Positions 1 to 7,553 are shown, counted from the stretch's first letter. The stretch is DNA of 12,088 nt from Flavobacteriales bacterium UBA5871 (GCA_002432085.1 DJFN01000114.1:5284-17371); one strand, 5' to 3'. The notes: generated from the sequence alone by a model not told the origin. Numbers and translations: made by a program.

Positions 1-855
1 ATGACGGGCTACGGCAAAGCCACCGGCACTTTCGAAGGAAAGAAGGTTGTGGTGGAGATCCGCTCGCTGAACAGCAAAAGTCTTGACCTCAATATGCGCA
101 TGCTGCCGGCTTATCGTGAGAAGGAGCTGGAACTGCGCGCCATCGTTGCGGAACACCTGGACCGCGGCAAGGTGGAAGTCAATATTTCACTGGAAAATGC
201 CACTGATAACCGCAATTTCGTTCTCAATAAGGAGCTCGCCGTTGCCTATTACAACGAGATCAAAGCTGTTGCCGGAATGGTGGGCGAAGAATCCGGTGAT
301 CTGCTTTCAATCGTGATGCGCATGCCGGAGATTTTCTCCAACGAAAAGGAACAGATCTCCGACGAAGAAACGGAATTCCTGCTGGCGCTCATGCGCGTGG
401 CCTGCGATCACCTGAATACGTTCCGCAAACAGGAAGGCGAGCAATTGAAAGCCGACCTTGTTCACAATGTTTCTCGTATCTCCGAGCTGTTGACGCAGGT
501 TCCGGCTTATGAAAAAGAACGTATTGGTATCGTTCGCGAACGCATGCGTGCCGGATTGGAGAAAATCACTTCCACACCGGTCGATGAGAACCGCTTCGAG
601 CAGGAATTGATCTTCTACATCGAGAAGATGGATATCTCCGAAGAAAAAGTGCGACTGGCACATCACCTCAACTATTTCCTCGAAACGATGGAGATCCCGT
701 TGTGCGGAAAAAAACTGGGCTTCATTGCGCAGGAGATCGGTCGCGAGATCAACACGCTGGGCAGCAAAAGCTACCACATGGAAATGCAGAAGATCGTGGT
801 GGAAATGAAAGATCACCTCGAAAAGATCAAGGAACAAGTGCTGAATACGCTGTAA
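1..855 (+). CDS. yicC: YicC/YloC-family endoribonuclease (5' end probably just outside window)
   Basis: The 284 visible residues match the YicC/YloC family of about 290 residues, which is linked to RNA turnover as an endoribonuclease. The protein opens with MTGYGKA; family members usually have a few residues before this (often ending in S-MTGYG), so the Met at base 1 may be internal and the true start a few codons upstream. The N-terminal YicC domain covers about residues 1-150. The C-terminal DUF1732 part carries the family signature near residues 236-257 (KKLGFIAQEIGREINTLGSK) and ends in LEKIKEQVLN, also typical. The stop is followed after one base by gmk, an association common in many bacteria, so the two are almost certainly cotranscribed. 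Family assignment is secure; the exact start is not visible. Confidence 0.93.
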   Translation: MTGYGKATGTFEGKKVVVEIRSLNSKSLDLNMRMLPAYREKELELRAIVAEHLDRGKVEVNISLENATDNRNFVLNKELAVAYYNEIKAVAGMVGEESGDLLSIVMRMPEIFSNEKEQISDEETEFLLALMRVACDHLNTFRKQEGEQLKADLVHNVSRISELLTQVPAYEKERIGIVRERMRAGLEKITSTPVDENRFEQELIFYIEKMDISEEKVRLAHHLNYFLETMEIPLCGKKLGFIAQEIGREINTLGSKSYHMEMQKIVVEMKDHLEKIKEQVLNTL

Positions 856-856
856 A

Positions 857-1444
857 ATGCAAACGACCCAAACAGGAAAATGCGTGATCTTCTCCGCTCC
901 TTCCGGGGCCGGAAAGACAACGATCGTTCATCACCTTTTAGGACAAAATCTCGGACTGGAATTTTCCATTTCGGCCTGTAGTCGCGATCCGCGCGGCGCT
1001 GAAGTCGACGGCCGCGATTACTATTTCCTCGGTATCGAAGGCTTTAAGCAAAAAATCGAAGAAGGCGCATTCGCCGAATGGGAGGAAGTTTATCCGAACA
1101 ATTTTTATGGCACGCTGAAATCGGAGCTCGAGCGCATCTGGAGCAACGGCAAAACGGTTATTTTCGACGTCGACGTCGTAGGTGGACTGAACCTCAAGAA
1201 GTTCATCGGCGAGAATGCCCTAGCGGTTTTCGTTCAGCCTCCTTCCTATGAGATCCTGGTACAGCGCCTGACCGATCGCAGCACAGAATCGGAAGAGAAG
1301 ATCAATATGCGATTGGCCAAAGCGATGCAGGAATTGTCGCAGGCGGATAAATTCGATTACATCCTGCTTAACGACGATCTGCATAAAGCCTGCGCCGAAG
1401 CACGTAAAGTGGTGGAACGGTTTTTAACCCTGTCATGCGCGTAG
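857..1444 (+). CDS. gmk: Guanylate kinase
   Basis: This cytoplasmic enzyme phosphorylates GMP (or dGMP) to GDP with ATP and is essential for GTP supply. The 195-residue length is normal for the family. The P-loop SAPSGAGKTT is at residues 13-22. The GMP-binding segment follows: SISACSRDPRGAEVDGRDYY from residue 37, then NNFYGT at 81-86. The lid region with RLTDRSTESEEKINMRL lies near 137-153, and the DYILLNDDL segment near 167-175 is also family-typical. The start lies one base after the yicC stop (TAA-A-ATG), and the end overlaps the start of nadD by 10 bases, which suggests translational coupling through a yicC-gmk-nadD transcript. Nothing is missing or broken. Confidence 0.97.
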   Translation: MQTTQTGKCVIFSAPSGAGKTTIVHHLLGQNLGLEFSISACSRDPRGAEVDGRDYYFLGIEGFKQKIEEGAFAEWEEVYPNNFYGTLKSELERIWSNGKTVIFDVDVVGGLNLKKFIGENALAVFVQPPSYEILVQRLTDRSTESEEKINMRLAKAMQELSQADKFDYILLNDDLHKACAEARKVVERFLTLSCA

Positions 1445-2049
1445 GACTGTACTTCGGCACGTTCAATCCCATTCACGTGGGCCATTTGGTGATCGCCAAC
1501 TACATGGCCGAGTACACGGACCTCGATCAGGTCTGGCTGGTCGTAACACCACAAAATCCTTTAAAGAAAAAATCATCGCTGCTGGCGGATTATCACCGTC
1601 TGGCACTCGTTCGTGTAGCGATCAACGATAACACGAAGCTCCGTGCTTCCGATGTCGAGTTCGGCCTGCCGCAGCCCAATTATACGTCCACAACACTCGC
1701 GCACCTGAAGGAAAAATACCCACAGCACGAGTTCAGCATGATTATGGGCGAAGACAACCTGCGCACGCTGCACAAGTGGTACAATTACGAACACCTCGTG
1801 GCGAATTACCGCTTTTATGTTTACCCGCGCGTGCTGACCTTCCAGGAAGAAGAAGAAGTCGTTGAGATCGGTATGCGTACGGAACACAATTTCGCCGGAC
1901 ATCCATCTATCATTATGTGCGAAGAAGCGCCCGTGATGAAGGTTTCAGCCAGCTTTATCCGGCAATCGATCAAAGAAGGGAAAGATGTGCGTTACCTGCT
2001 CACCGAGCCGGTTCACCGGTATGTGGACGAGATGAATTTTTATAAATGA
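1435..2049 (+). CDS. nadD: Nicotinate-nucleotide adenylyltransferase
   Basis: NadD transfers AMP from ATP to nicotinate mononucleotide, giving deamido-NAD in the NAD biosynthetic pathway. The nucleotidyltransferase signature GTFNPIHVGH is at residues 8-17, with both catalytic histidines present. TPQNPLKKK (38-46) and the IMGEDNL segment (103-109) are typical of NadD, and the C-terminal ISxTxxR-type motif appears as VSASFIR at 170-176. The length of 204 residues is normal. The ATG lies inside the gmk coding sequence, 10 bases before the gmk stop ends, so it is probably coupled to gmk translation. It is the last gene of the plus-strand cluster; the next gene converges on it from the minus strand. 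Confidence 0.96.
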   Translation: MRVGLYFGTFNPIHVGHLVIANYMAEYTDLDQVWLVVTPQNPLKKKSSLLADYHRLALVRVAINDNTKLRASDVEFGLPQPNYTSTTLAHLKEKYPQHEFSMIMGEDNLRTLHKWYNYEHLVANYRFYVYPRVLTFQEEEEVVEIGMRTEHNFAGHPSIIMCEEAPVMKVSASFIRQSIKEGKDVRYLLTEPVHRYVDEMNFYK

Positions 2050-2077
2050 GATAACCGCATTTTTTGACCGGCAAACA

Positions 2078-2095
2078 GGAGCTCGGCTATGCTCC
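2078..2095 (+). terminator. Weak hairpin downstream of nadD
   Basis: GGAGC (2078-2082) pairs with GCTCC (2091-2095) around an 8-nt loop, about 30 bases after the nadD stop. No clear T-run follows on the plus strand, so a role as the nadD terminator is only a guess. Confidence 0.25.
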
Positions 2096-2120
2096 CCCGT
2101 TGTTCTTAAAACGCCCCTAC

Positions 2121-2156
2121 AAAAAAAACCACCCCTACCTTCCGGTAAGAATGGTT
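2121..2156 (-). terminator. Rho-independent terminator of the DUF1566-like gene
   Basis: Read on the minus strand, a 13-bp stem (2156-2144 with 2139-2127) closes a GGAA tetraloop and is followed by eight T residues (2128-2121). All 13 positions pair in minus-strand RNA if three G-U wobbles are allowed. The same three positions would be A-C mismatches in plus-strand RNA, so the element is directional. It lies 24 bases after the stop at 2180. Confidence 0.85.
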
Positions 2157-2179
2157 CTGTTCCTGTTTTACAGCTTTGC

Positions 2180-3211
2180 TTAAAATGCACGTACTGCCCG
2201 CACATTGAAGGTTGCGGCCTTGTTCACCGAATTGTCGGAAACTCCTCCGGGAGTGATGAGCACATAGCGCGCGTCGGTGGCACTTATTTCTACCGAGCTC
2301 CAGTAGGGACTGGTTACCAATGGTGTACCGCCGTTAGCCGCTGCCGTGTTATCGACAATGGTGTTGCTGGCGCCGATCAGGTAGAGCTCATCCACCGTTG
2401 GCAGGTACCAGTCGCCATAATCAATGCCGTTTTGAGTAATCACAAGATCGCTACAAGCAGATGCCGCATAAGCCGCTCCATCATCGCCGAGCACCATCTG
2501 TGCGCTCATAATCAGGTGAGTATTTCCTTCGCCGCCGAATGCTCCGTCGCTGGCGGCACGTGTTGAACCATAGGTACCGGCAAACCATCTCAGGGTGCCC
2601 GGGATGTCCGAGGCTGAACAAACGAGGCCGTGCTGGCGCGTCTCATCCACCCAGAAAACGATTCCACCCTGCGCGAAATCTCCGATTTCGTAAGTTTTCA
2701 AATCCTTCCAGTTGGCGGTATCCGCAGCTGTGATGCCGGCAGCAACCGATGCATCGAATACAGGATCGAGCTCTGTAATTGTTGCACCGCTTGACAAGCC
2801 ATCCGCTACACTTGCATGGAAGGCGTAAGGTACGCTCATGAGCTGGCTCGTTACCGCAATGGTGTATGTGGTGCCACCTGTCGGGTCGGTTTCGGACTGA
2901 ATGTAGTACGGCCCGTTTGCCCAGTCGATCGTATTGAAGGTTCCCGAAACGACTGTTCCCGTTCCGATTTCCAGGCTCACCAAACCGTTTGTGTTGGTTG
3001 TCGGAGCGTGTGTTTCCTGATATACAACCGTACCGGCCGGAGCTCCCTGGCGGATGCTGATCCGCATTCCCACAACCGCACCGTCGAGCAGGTTGCCATC
3101 GAGGTCCCGGATAACGGCCTGGTAGCTCATTTTTTCGGGTGCCTGTCCGAAGAGAGTGGTTGACGACAAGATCAACACAAAAGTCAATACTGCTTTTATA
3201 ATGGATTTCAT
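2180..3211 (-). CDS. Secreted protein with DUF1566/Lcl-like C-terminal domain
   Basis: The 343-residue product starts with a signal peptide (about residues 1-23, ending LFGQ). An N-terminal segment follows with EKMSYQAVIRDLDGNLL (26-42) and SVPYAFHAS (126-134), a pattern common in secreted Bacteroidota proteins that resemble tail-fibre-like surface proteins. A linker with DPVFDASVAAGITAADTANW (149-168) leads to a C-terminal domain with GGIVFWVDE (182-190), YGDWYLPTVDEL (265-276), YWSS (303-306) and the ending VRAVRAF. This is the hallmark pattern of DUF1566/Lcl C-terminal domains. There is no T9SS sorting domain, so it should reach the periplasm or surface by Sec plus another route. It lies 59 bases downstream of a small T9SS-sorted gene on the same strand and may be cotranscribed. 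Its molecular function is unknown. Confidence 0.85.
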   Translation of the reverse strand: MKSIIKAVLTFVLILSSTTLFGQAPEKMSYQAVIRDLDGNLLDGAVVGMRISIRQGAPAGTVVYQETHAPTTNTNGLVSLEIGTGTVVSGTFNTIDWANGPYYIQSETDPTGGTTYTIAVTSQLMSVPYAFHASVADGLSSGATITELDPVFDASVAAGITAADTANWKDLKTYEIGDFAQGGIVFWVDETRQHGLVCSASDIPGTLRWFAGTYGSTRAASDGAFGGEGNTHLIMSAQMVLGDDGAAYAASACSDLVITQNGIDYGDWYLPTVDELYLIGASNTIVDNTAAANGGTPLVTSPYWSSVEISATDARYVLITPGGVSDNSVNKAATFNVRAVRAF

Positions 3212-3270
3212 ATTTTATTTCAATTAATTGTTAGACATAAAAAACGGTTCTATCCTGTGTAGAGGACGTA

Positions 3271-3750
3271 TTAATGTTTGACGATCGTAAATGATTTCAC
3301 ACCGGCATCTGCAGAGGTTACTTTCAGCACATAAGTGGCTGATTGCAGCTCCTGCATCGGAATGCTGACCTGGAGGCTGGTAATCGCTTCCTCCCGGATC
3401 AATTGCCCCTGGCTGTTGTACAGTGCATAACTGTATTCCGAAAGACCGGCGTTTTCCAGGTGGAGCGTAAGTACGTCGCTGGCAGGGTTGGGAAATACGG
3501 ACAGGTGAATACCATCCAGTTCGTCGCCGGTGCTGCTGGTGCTGATGTCGTACGGCTGCTGCACACCCTGATTCGACGAGCCATTGGTACCGGATCCGGC
3601 TGTATAGACAACCTGTCCTACCGAATAACTCACCGACCCGTTTCCTCCGCTGGCATCTCCTCCGGCGGCAGGAACGGCTTCCTGTGCATGCATGTACCCC
3701 ACATTCAGCATCAGGAACATCAGCCCTGTTTTTGTTTTGTTGAGATTCAT
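3271..3750 (-). CDS. Small T9SS type A sorting domain protein
   Basis: The 159-residue product has an N-terminal signal peptide (about 1-22, ending YMHAQ), then a short segment with SVSYSVGQVVYTAGSGTNGS and QGVQQPYDIS that is common in small Bacteroidota surface proteins. The last 80 or so residues form a T9SS type A sorting domain: SVFPNPASD near 84-92, then YNSQGQLI, and the ending TYVLKVTSADAGVKSFTIVKH with the typical terminal beta-strand. The protein is therefore expected to be exported through the Por/T9SS machinery and cell-surface attached or released. It is almost nothing but signal plus sorting domain, so its function cannot be read from sequence. The gene precedes the DUF1566-like gene by 59 bases on the same strand. 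Confidence 0.88.
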   Translation of the reverse strand: MNLNKTKTGLMFLMLNVGYMHAQEAVPAAGGDASGGNGSVSYSVGQVVYTAGSGTNGSSNQGVQQPYDISTSSTGDELDGIHLSVFPNPASDVLTLHLENAGLSEYSYALYNSQGQLIREEAITSLQVSIPMQELQSATYVLKVTSADAGVKSFTIVKH

Positions 3751-4197
3751 ATTAATTTATAATTAGTTCCAATTTTTGCAGGAACGCAATGCCTCACGTC
3801 CCGGTGATGTCAACCCGGATTCTTTACATCCGCATGATCTTCATTTCTATTAACGCGGTGGATTACATATGGTTGGATTCGCTTTTTCACCGAATCCGGC
3901 AATGGTGTGTGAATCCTGACTTCCGGACAAACATCGCCCTCCGACGACATTTCGGAGATGACCATTATGATGCTATAGCTTAAGACGTTGGAGCTCTGTG
4001 GCCGGAAAAATCAGAATTGGAGAAAAGGAATCGAAAATAAGGTCCTTCCATCCGATGGAAGTAAGAAAAACAGATTTTTCCATTTTCAAACGATTACAAG
4101 ATTCGAATGCTGTTTCCGCATAATTGCCGGAAGCATTCATCCAAAACGGAAACCATTTTGGCGGTCTTGACGCAAAGACCCTTCAAAAAAGATGAGA
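3751..4197. other. Gene-free stretch rich in hairpins
   Basis: This 447-base gap separates two minus-strand genes, and I see no convincing coding sequence in it. It holds at least six short inverted repeats: 3872-3900 (GGATTCG with CGAATCC plus wobbles), 3939-3957 (CTCCGA with TCGGAG), 4045-4061 (CTTCCAT-CCG-ATGGAAG), 4105-4138 (GAATGC with GCATTC, and inner TTCCG with CGGAA), 4141-4161 (CCAAAA with TTTTGG) and 4163-4180 (GGTCTT with AAGACC). The last three are almost back to back and lie just after the stop of the 78-residue membrane protein gene, so they may form its 3' untranslated structure. None has a good T-run, so classical termination is uncertain. The part nearest 3751 must hold the 5' leader of the small T9SS gene. 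Confidence 0.5.
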
Positions 4198-4434
4198 TCA
4201 GGATTTTTTCAATCCCTTGAAAAAGCCGATGATGCGCTTGCGGAAAAGGAACATCAGCAACAGATACGGAACAGCCATCAGGTAAAGAATACCGGTGTTG
4301 ATGTTGCTTCCGAAGGAATTTTCATCCAGCTCGCTTCCCTGCTCGGCCAGCAAACGGCATTGCGAGCAGCCCTGCCCCCAGGCAAGATCCACGACCAGCA
4401 GCAAAACAGCGAGGAGGAATAATTTCTGTTTCAT
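4198..4434 (-). CDS. Small membrane protein with signal peptide and CxxC-like motif
   Basis: The 78-residue product has a hydrophobic N-terminus that looks like a cleavable signal (about residues 1-21, ending LAWGQ). A short polar stretch with GCSQC (22-26) and EQGSELDENSFGSNINTG follows. One membrane segment (about 48-64, ILYLMAVPYLLLMFLFR) leads to a short basic tail (KRIIGFFKGLKKS). The likely topology is periplasmic N-terminus and cytoplasmic C-terminus. Small proteins of this plan, with a cysteine pair after the signal, are in my recollection widespread in Bacteroidota, but I know of no established function. A TAnnTTTG element sits four bases before the ATG. The two cysteines could bind a metal or undergo redox chemistry; that is speculation. 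Confidence 0.8.
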   Translation of the reverse strand: MKQKLFLLAVLLLVVDLAWGQGCSQCRLLAEQGSELDENSFGSNINTGILYLMAVPYLLLMFLFRKRIIGFFKGLKKS

Positions 4435-4438
4435 GCTG

Positions 4439-4446
4439 CAAAATTA
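4439..4446 (-). promoter_or_regulatory. Bacteroidota -7 element before the 78-residue membrane protein
   Basis: The minus strand reads TAATTTTG, a full match to the Bacteroidota -7 consensus TAnnTTTG. It ends four bases before the ATG at 4434, so transcription would start at or next to the start codon and the mRNA would be nearly leaderless. No clear -33 TTTG was seen. Confidence 0.4.
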
Positions 4447-4495
4447 ATGATTTTCGGAACGACTGTTTGTTAAAACCTCTTTCAAATCCACTAAA

Positions 4496-4531
4496 CGAAA
4501 AACCCCGGCTTGCAATCACAAACCGGGGTTT
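4496..4531 (-). terminator. Rho-independent terminator of the MopE-repeat gene
   Basis: A perfect 9-bp GC-rich stem, AAACCCCGG (4500-4508) with CCGGGGTTT (4523-4531), surrounds a 14-nt loop. On the minus strand it lies 18 bases after the stop at 4550, and its 3' arm runs into a stretch of five T residues. It separates the large surface protein gene from the 78-residue membrane protein gene. Confidence 0.88.
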
Positions 4532-4549
4532 CTATTTTCGTTAATCAAG

Positions 4550-7468
4550 TCAGTTCTTCACCCAGCGAACGATAGCCGTTTTCGTGCCATCCGTTACGCG
4601 AATCATATAGATTCCCGGAACCAGTTGCTGTACCGGATGCGTCATTTCCGCTGTTTCGAACTGGCGGCTCAGCACTTCCTTGCCATCTGCAGAAACCACA
4701 GCTGCTGCGATCGTACCATTCCAGCTGCCCGACAGCTCGATCGTTACTTCGGTTGTTCCAGGGTTCGGGAATACGCTTGCTACGCCCATTGTTTCTTCGC
4801 CAAGGCCAACGTTACCATCCAGGCCGTCGCAGTTTTCATCGATGGTGTTGCCGGTGATTTCCGTTGCATCCGGGTTGATGTTTTCGTCCGTATCGTCACA
4901 GTCGGTGTTATCCAATACATAACCTGCCGGCTGATCGCAATGCATGATGCTCATATCCGGGTCTCCGAATGTATCGCCGTCTGAATCGCTGTACCAGGTC
5001 TGCATGGTGAGGCCTTCGTCTTCCTGACCGTTGCAGTTGTTGTCGAAACCATCGCAAATTTCCACAGCATTCGGATGAATAGCGTTGTTGTTGTCGTCGC
5101 AATCATCGTCGTTAAGAACATGATCGTTCGGAGCTTCACAAGCTACCACGCCAACAGAACCGTTTTCACCGAAACCGTCGCCGTCAGCATCGATATAATA
5201 AGTCAGCGCTCCGAGGATATCCTCGTCCGTATCGTCGCAATCCGTGCTGTCGGATACATAATCAGTTGGCTGCAAACATTGTGTCAGCGTGTTGTCGGCA
5301 TCACCGAAACCGTCGCCGTCGAGATCAGCGTACCAAACGGCACCTGGAAACTCCTCGGCGTTGTTGTCATTGCAGTCGGTGTTGTCGATAACGTAACCCA
5401 GCGGATGCTCGCAATCAGATACAGAGCTCGCAGCGTCGCCAAAGCCATCGTTGTCTTCGTCGGCATAGTAGGTCTGCATCGGCAGCGCGTCAATGCTTCC
5501 GTTGAGCTTCACGTTGTCCATGCGGTAAGTAGAGCCTGCCTGACCGATATTCGTGATGTAGAAGCGGAATGTTACGGAATCCGTGATGTTGGTGAACGCA
5601 GCCGGAAGCGCATTCATCACGTTCTCGTTGGTATTCGCCACAGCAATGGTTGCCGTGAATACGTCTGTCGTAAAGTTATCCAGGCTGGAACGAACCGTTA
5701 CAGTTGGGTTTCCACCCGTACCACTCGTGCGGTGCAGGAAGGACAGGCTTGTCAGGTTCAGCTCGTAGCAATCCGCCGGTTTGATCGTAAACGTGTTGTA
5801 TTCCGTCAGATCGATCGTTCCGGTTGTGTTCCAGCCGCTGTTGTTAAATACGTTGGCCGCCGGTGTACAGGTCGTTCCAACTGAGTTAAACGAATTGAAG
5901 GTCGCATTTGCAGGTTGAACGTCAACGTCGATAGCTGCTACCGGGCAAACGGCTGTATCGGCAAATTGGTAAATACCAAGTGCTGTGCTCAAATCGCCGC
6001 CGATGCAGTCTTCATCGATTCCGTTATCCGCAATTTCCGTTGCTCCGGGGTGAACGGCGTTGTTGTTGTCATCGCAGTCACCGGTCTGTGCCGCATAGCC
6101 TGTCGGAAGCGAGCAATCCACAACCGATGTAGCTGTTCCGTAACCATCGTTATCGTTGTCGAGGTAGTATGTCTGACCTGCACCGATCTGGTCGTCAGAA
6201 TCATCGCAGTCGTCGTCGTTTGTTACCGTTCCCGCAGGCTGTATACATTCCACCACTCCTGTTCCCGGCTCGCCGAAACCATCGTTGTCGCTGTCTGTAT
6301 AATAAGTAACTGTCGCTATACCGATGTTCTCATCGCTGTCGTCGCAATCGTCGTCATTGAGTACATAATCGGTCGGTTGAGCGCATGCATCCTGCGATAC
6401 GTCCGGATCGCCGAGGCCGTCGCCGTCATCATCGAGGTAATAAGTCAGCGATGTTACGATCGTAAGGTTGATTGTGATGACACTGTCGCATCCATGAGCG
6501 TTCGGAATCGTATCCATATATGTTCCTGAAGCAAAATGCGTTTCATCACCGCTTGGAACGATATAGCTTCCGCAAGCCACCGGGCTGATGGTGCTCGTTG
6601 TAGCGTTATAGATTGTCAGGTTGATCGTAATGATGCTATCGCAGAGCGCCGCATTCGGAATTGTATCGGTATACACTCCGGAAGTGAAATGCGTTTCATC
6701 ACCGCTTGGAACCATGTAACTGCCGCAAGCCGCAACGTTGATCGTATTAACCGTGTTGCAGGTTGTTCCCCATGAAACCGTTACGTCGTCTATGGCCAGT
6801 CCGTGGTCAGCGCCCGGTACGTGATCAGGGTCAACCCAGCGAAAAATGACATATTCGCCATTGGCTAAAGTCAAACCACTGATAGCCGTTGGCGCAATAA
6901 CAACCTTATTGGCCGCATCATTTCCCACCAGCGGAGAAGCAGTTCCTCCGGTGATCGGGCTTGTACCCATCAATGCGGTAACTTCTGTCCATCCTGTATT
7001 ATCGATCGGAGTGAGATCGGAAGAAAAAACAGACATTACTTTATACCAAAACGTAATGCTTTGTGCTGCTGCCGCGCTGTTTCTCCATTGCTCAAGCGTA
7101 TATCCCAGCTGGAAGTTGGAAATCGCGCCTCCGGAAGTGTTTTGAAAAGCAACACCGTAAGCGAAGCTCCCGACTGCGGCATTACCTGAACCAAGTGTTC
7201 CCAAGGCTCTTTCTGCAACTGTAGGAGCTCCGTAGCTGTAAAGGTTTCCTGCATTGTTTGATCCGTCGTTCGCAACGATCGTCGTACCGGTACCGGTGCG
7301 CTGGGTATACCATCCCGGAATCGTTGTGTTGTTTGTCCAGGTTGCCGATCCCGAAGGAGGAAGCGTATTGAAATCCTGAGTGTGGTTACCCGGCCCGCTG
7401 ATAACGATCTGTGCCGTTGTGCTGAGCCCGATTAAGGTGATTGATAAAAAAAGTAATAAATGCCTCAT
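4550..7468 (-). CDS. Large T9SS-exported protein with MopE-type metal-binding repeats
   Basis: I place the start at 7468, which gives MRHLLLFLSITLIGLSTTAQ as a signal peptide and 972 residues. An upstream in-frame ATG at 7531 would add 21 charged residues before the signal and overlap a promoter-like site. Regions: a beta-rich, possibly lectin-like domain at about 25-233, ending in a DHGLAIDDVTVSW pattern; two ACGSY-VPSGDETHF repeats (245-337); three MopE-type repeats (341-492); a second possible beta-sandwich (about 500-660, ending YRMDNVKL); four more MopE-type repeats (665-886); and a T9SS type A sorting domain (888-972, SVFPNPGTTEV near 898). The repeats follow the plan YYxDxDxDGFG...C..P.GY....DCDDxD, and two continue into an A-x-E-I plus DNNCNG- or DENCDG-type half. 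Such repeats are annotated as putative metal binding (Ca or Cu). The protein is probably surface-attached; its biological role is unknown. Confidence 0.9.
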   Translation of the reverse strand: MRHLLLFLSITLIGLSTTAQIVISGPGNHTQDFNTLPPSGSATWTNNTTIPGWYTQRTGTGTTIVANDGSNNAGNLYSYGAPTVAERALGTLGSGNAAVGSFAYGVAFQNTSGGAISNFQLGYTLEQWRNSAAAAQSITFWYKVMSVFSSDLTPIDNTGWTEVTALMGTSPITGGTASPLVGNDAANKVVIAPTAISGLTLANGEYVIFRWVDPDHVPGADHGLAIDDVTVSWGTTCNTVNTINVAACGSYMVPSGDETHFTSGVYTDTIPNAALCDSIITINLTIYNATTSTISPVACGSYIVPSGDETHFASGTYMDTIPNAHGCDSVITINLTIVTSLTYYLDDDGDGLGDPDVSQDACAQPTDYVLNDDDCDDSDENIGIATVTYYTDSDNDGFGEPGTGVVECIQPAGTVTNDDDCDDSDDQIGAGQTYYLDNDNDGYGTATSVVDCSLPTGYAAQTGDCDDNNNAVHPGATEIADNGIDEDCIGGDLSTALGIYQFADTAVCPVAAIDVDVQPANATFNSFNSVGTTCTPAANVFNNSGWNTTGTIDLTEYNTFTIKPADCYELNLTSLSFLHRTSGTGGNPTVTVRSSLDNFTTDVFTATIAVANTNENVMNALPAAFTNITDSVTFRFYITNIGQAGSTYRMDNVKLNGSIDALPMQTYYADEDNDGFGDAASSVSDCEHPLGYVIDNTDCNDNNAEEFPGAVWYADLDGDGFGDADNTLTQCLQPTDYVSDSTDCDDTDEDILGALTYYIDADGDGFGENGSVGVVACEAPNDHVLNDDDCDDNNNAIHPNAVEICDGFDNNCNGQEDEGLTMQTWYSDSDGDTFGDPDMSIMHCDQPAGYVLDNTDCDDTDENINPDATEITGNTIDENCDGLDGNVGLGEETMGVASVFPNPGTTEVTIELSGSWNGTIAAAVVSADGKEVLSRQFETAEMTHPVQQLVPGIYMIRVTDGTKTAIVRWVKN
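4811..6448 (-). repeat. Seven MopE-type protein repeats in two blocks
   Basis: Three units lie at 5993-6448 and four at 4811-5476, separated by about 500 bases encoding a beta-rich domain. Each unit begins with an acidic DxDxDGFG-like loop and ends with DCDD. Unit lengths vary: short units have about 43 residues, while long ones of about 60 residues add a second cysteine-containing half. The sequences have diverged, so this is an old coding repeat and not a recent duplication. Confidence 0.8.
6458..6736 (-). repeat. Direct coding repeat, ACGSY-type module
   Basis: Two units (6611-6736 and 6458-6583) encode 42-residue modules of the form ACGSYxVPSGDETHFxSGxYxDTIPNAxxCDSxITINLTI, 51 residues apart. 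They share an identical core around the codons for GDETHF and most other positions. Similar modules occur in large secreted Bacteroidota proteins, and each has two cysteines that could pair. Confidence 0.75.
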
Positions 7469-7482
7469 GCCATATTTTTTGG

Positions 7483-7490
7483 CAAAGTTA
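7483..7490 (-). promoter_or_regulatory. Bacteroidota -7 element before the MopE-repeat gene
   Basis: The minus strand reads TAACTTTG, a full match to TAnnTTTG, ending 14 bases before the chosen ATG at 7468. Its position supports that start over the upstream ATG at 7531. No convincing -33 element was found. Confidence 0.45.
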
Positions 7491-7553
7491 GGAAAACAGC
7501 GTCGAGGTTTCCTACTTTTTAAAGTGCTCAATCAGAGAACGATGCGTTTTATT

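Noticed and set aside
3789-4170. Two short plus-strand frames (3789-3983 and 3988-4170) in the gap between minus-strand genes.
   Set aside because: Their compositions look random, they carry no signal or motif, and they run over the inverted repeats.
5075-6529. Long plus-strand open frames (5075-5884 and 5915-6529) opposite the MopE-repeat gene.
   Set aside because: They mirror the repetitive Asp/Cys codons of the minus-strand gene, give valine- and isoleucine-rich low-complexity products, and have no promoter or family resemblance. The minus-strand reading has clear domains.
7469-7531. An N-terminal extension of the MopE-repeat protein starting at 7531.
   Set aside because: The extra residues are basic and precede an otherwise perfect signal peptide, and the extension overlaps a TAnnTTTG element.
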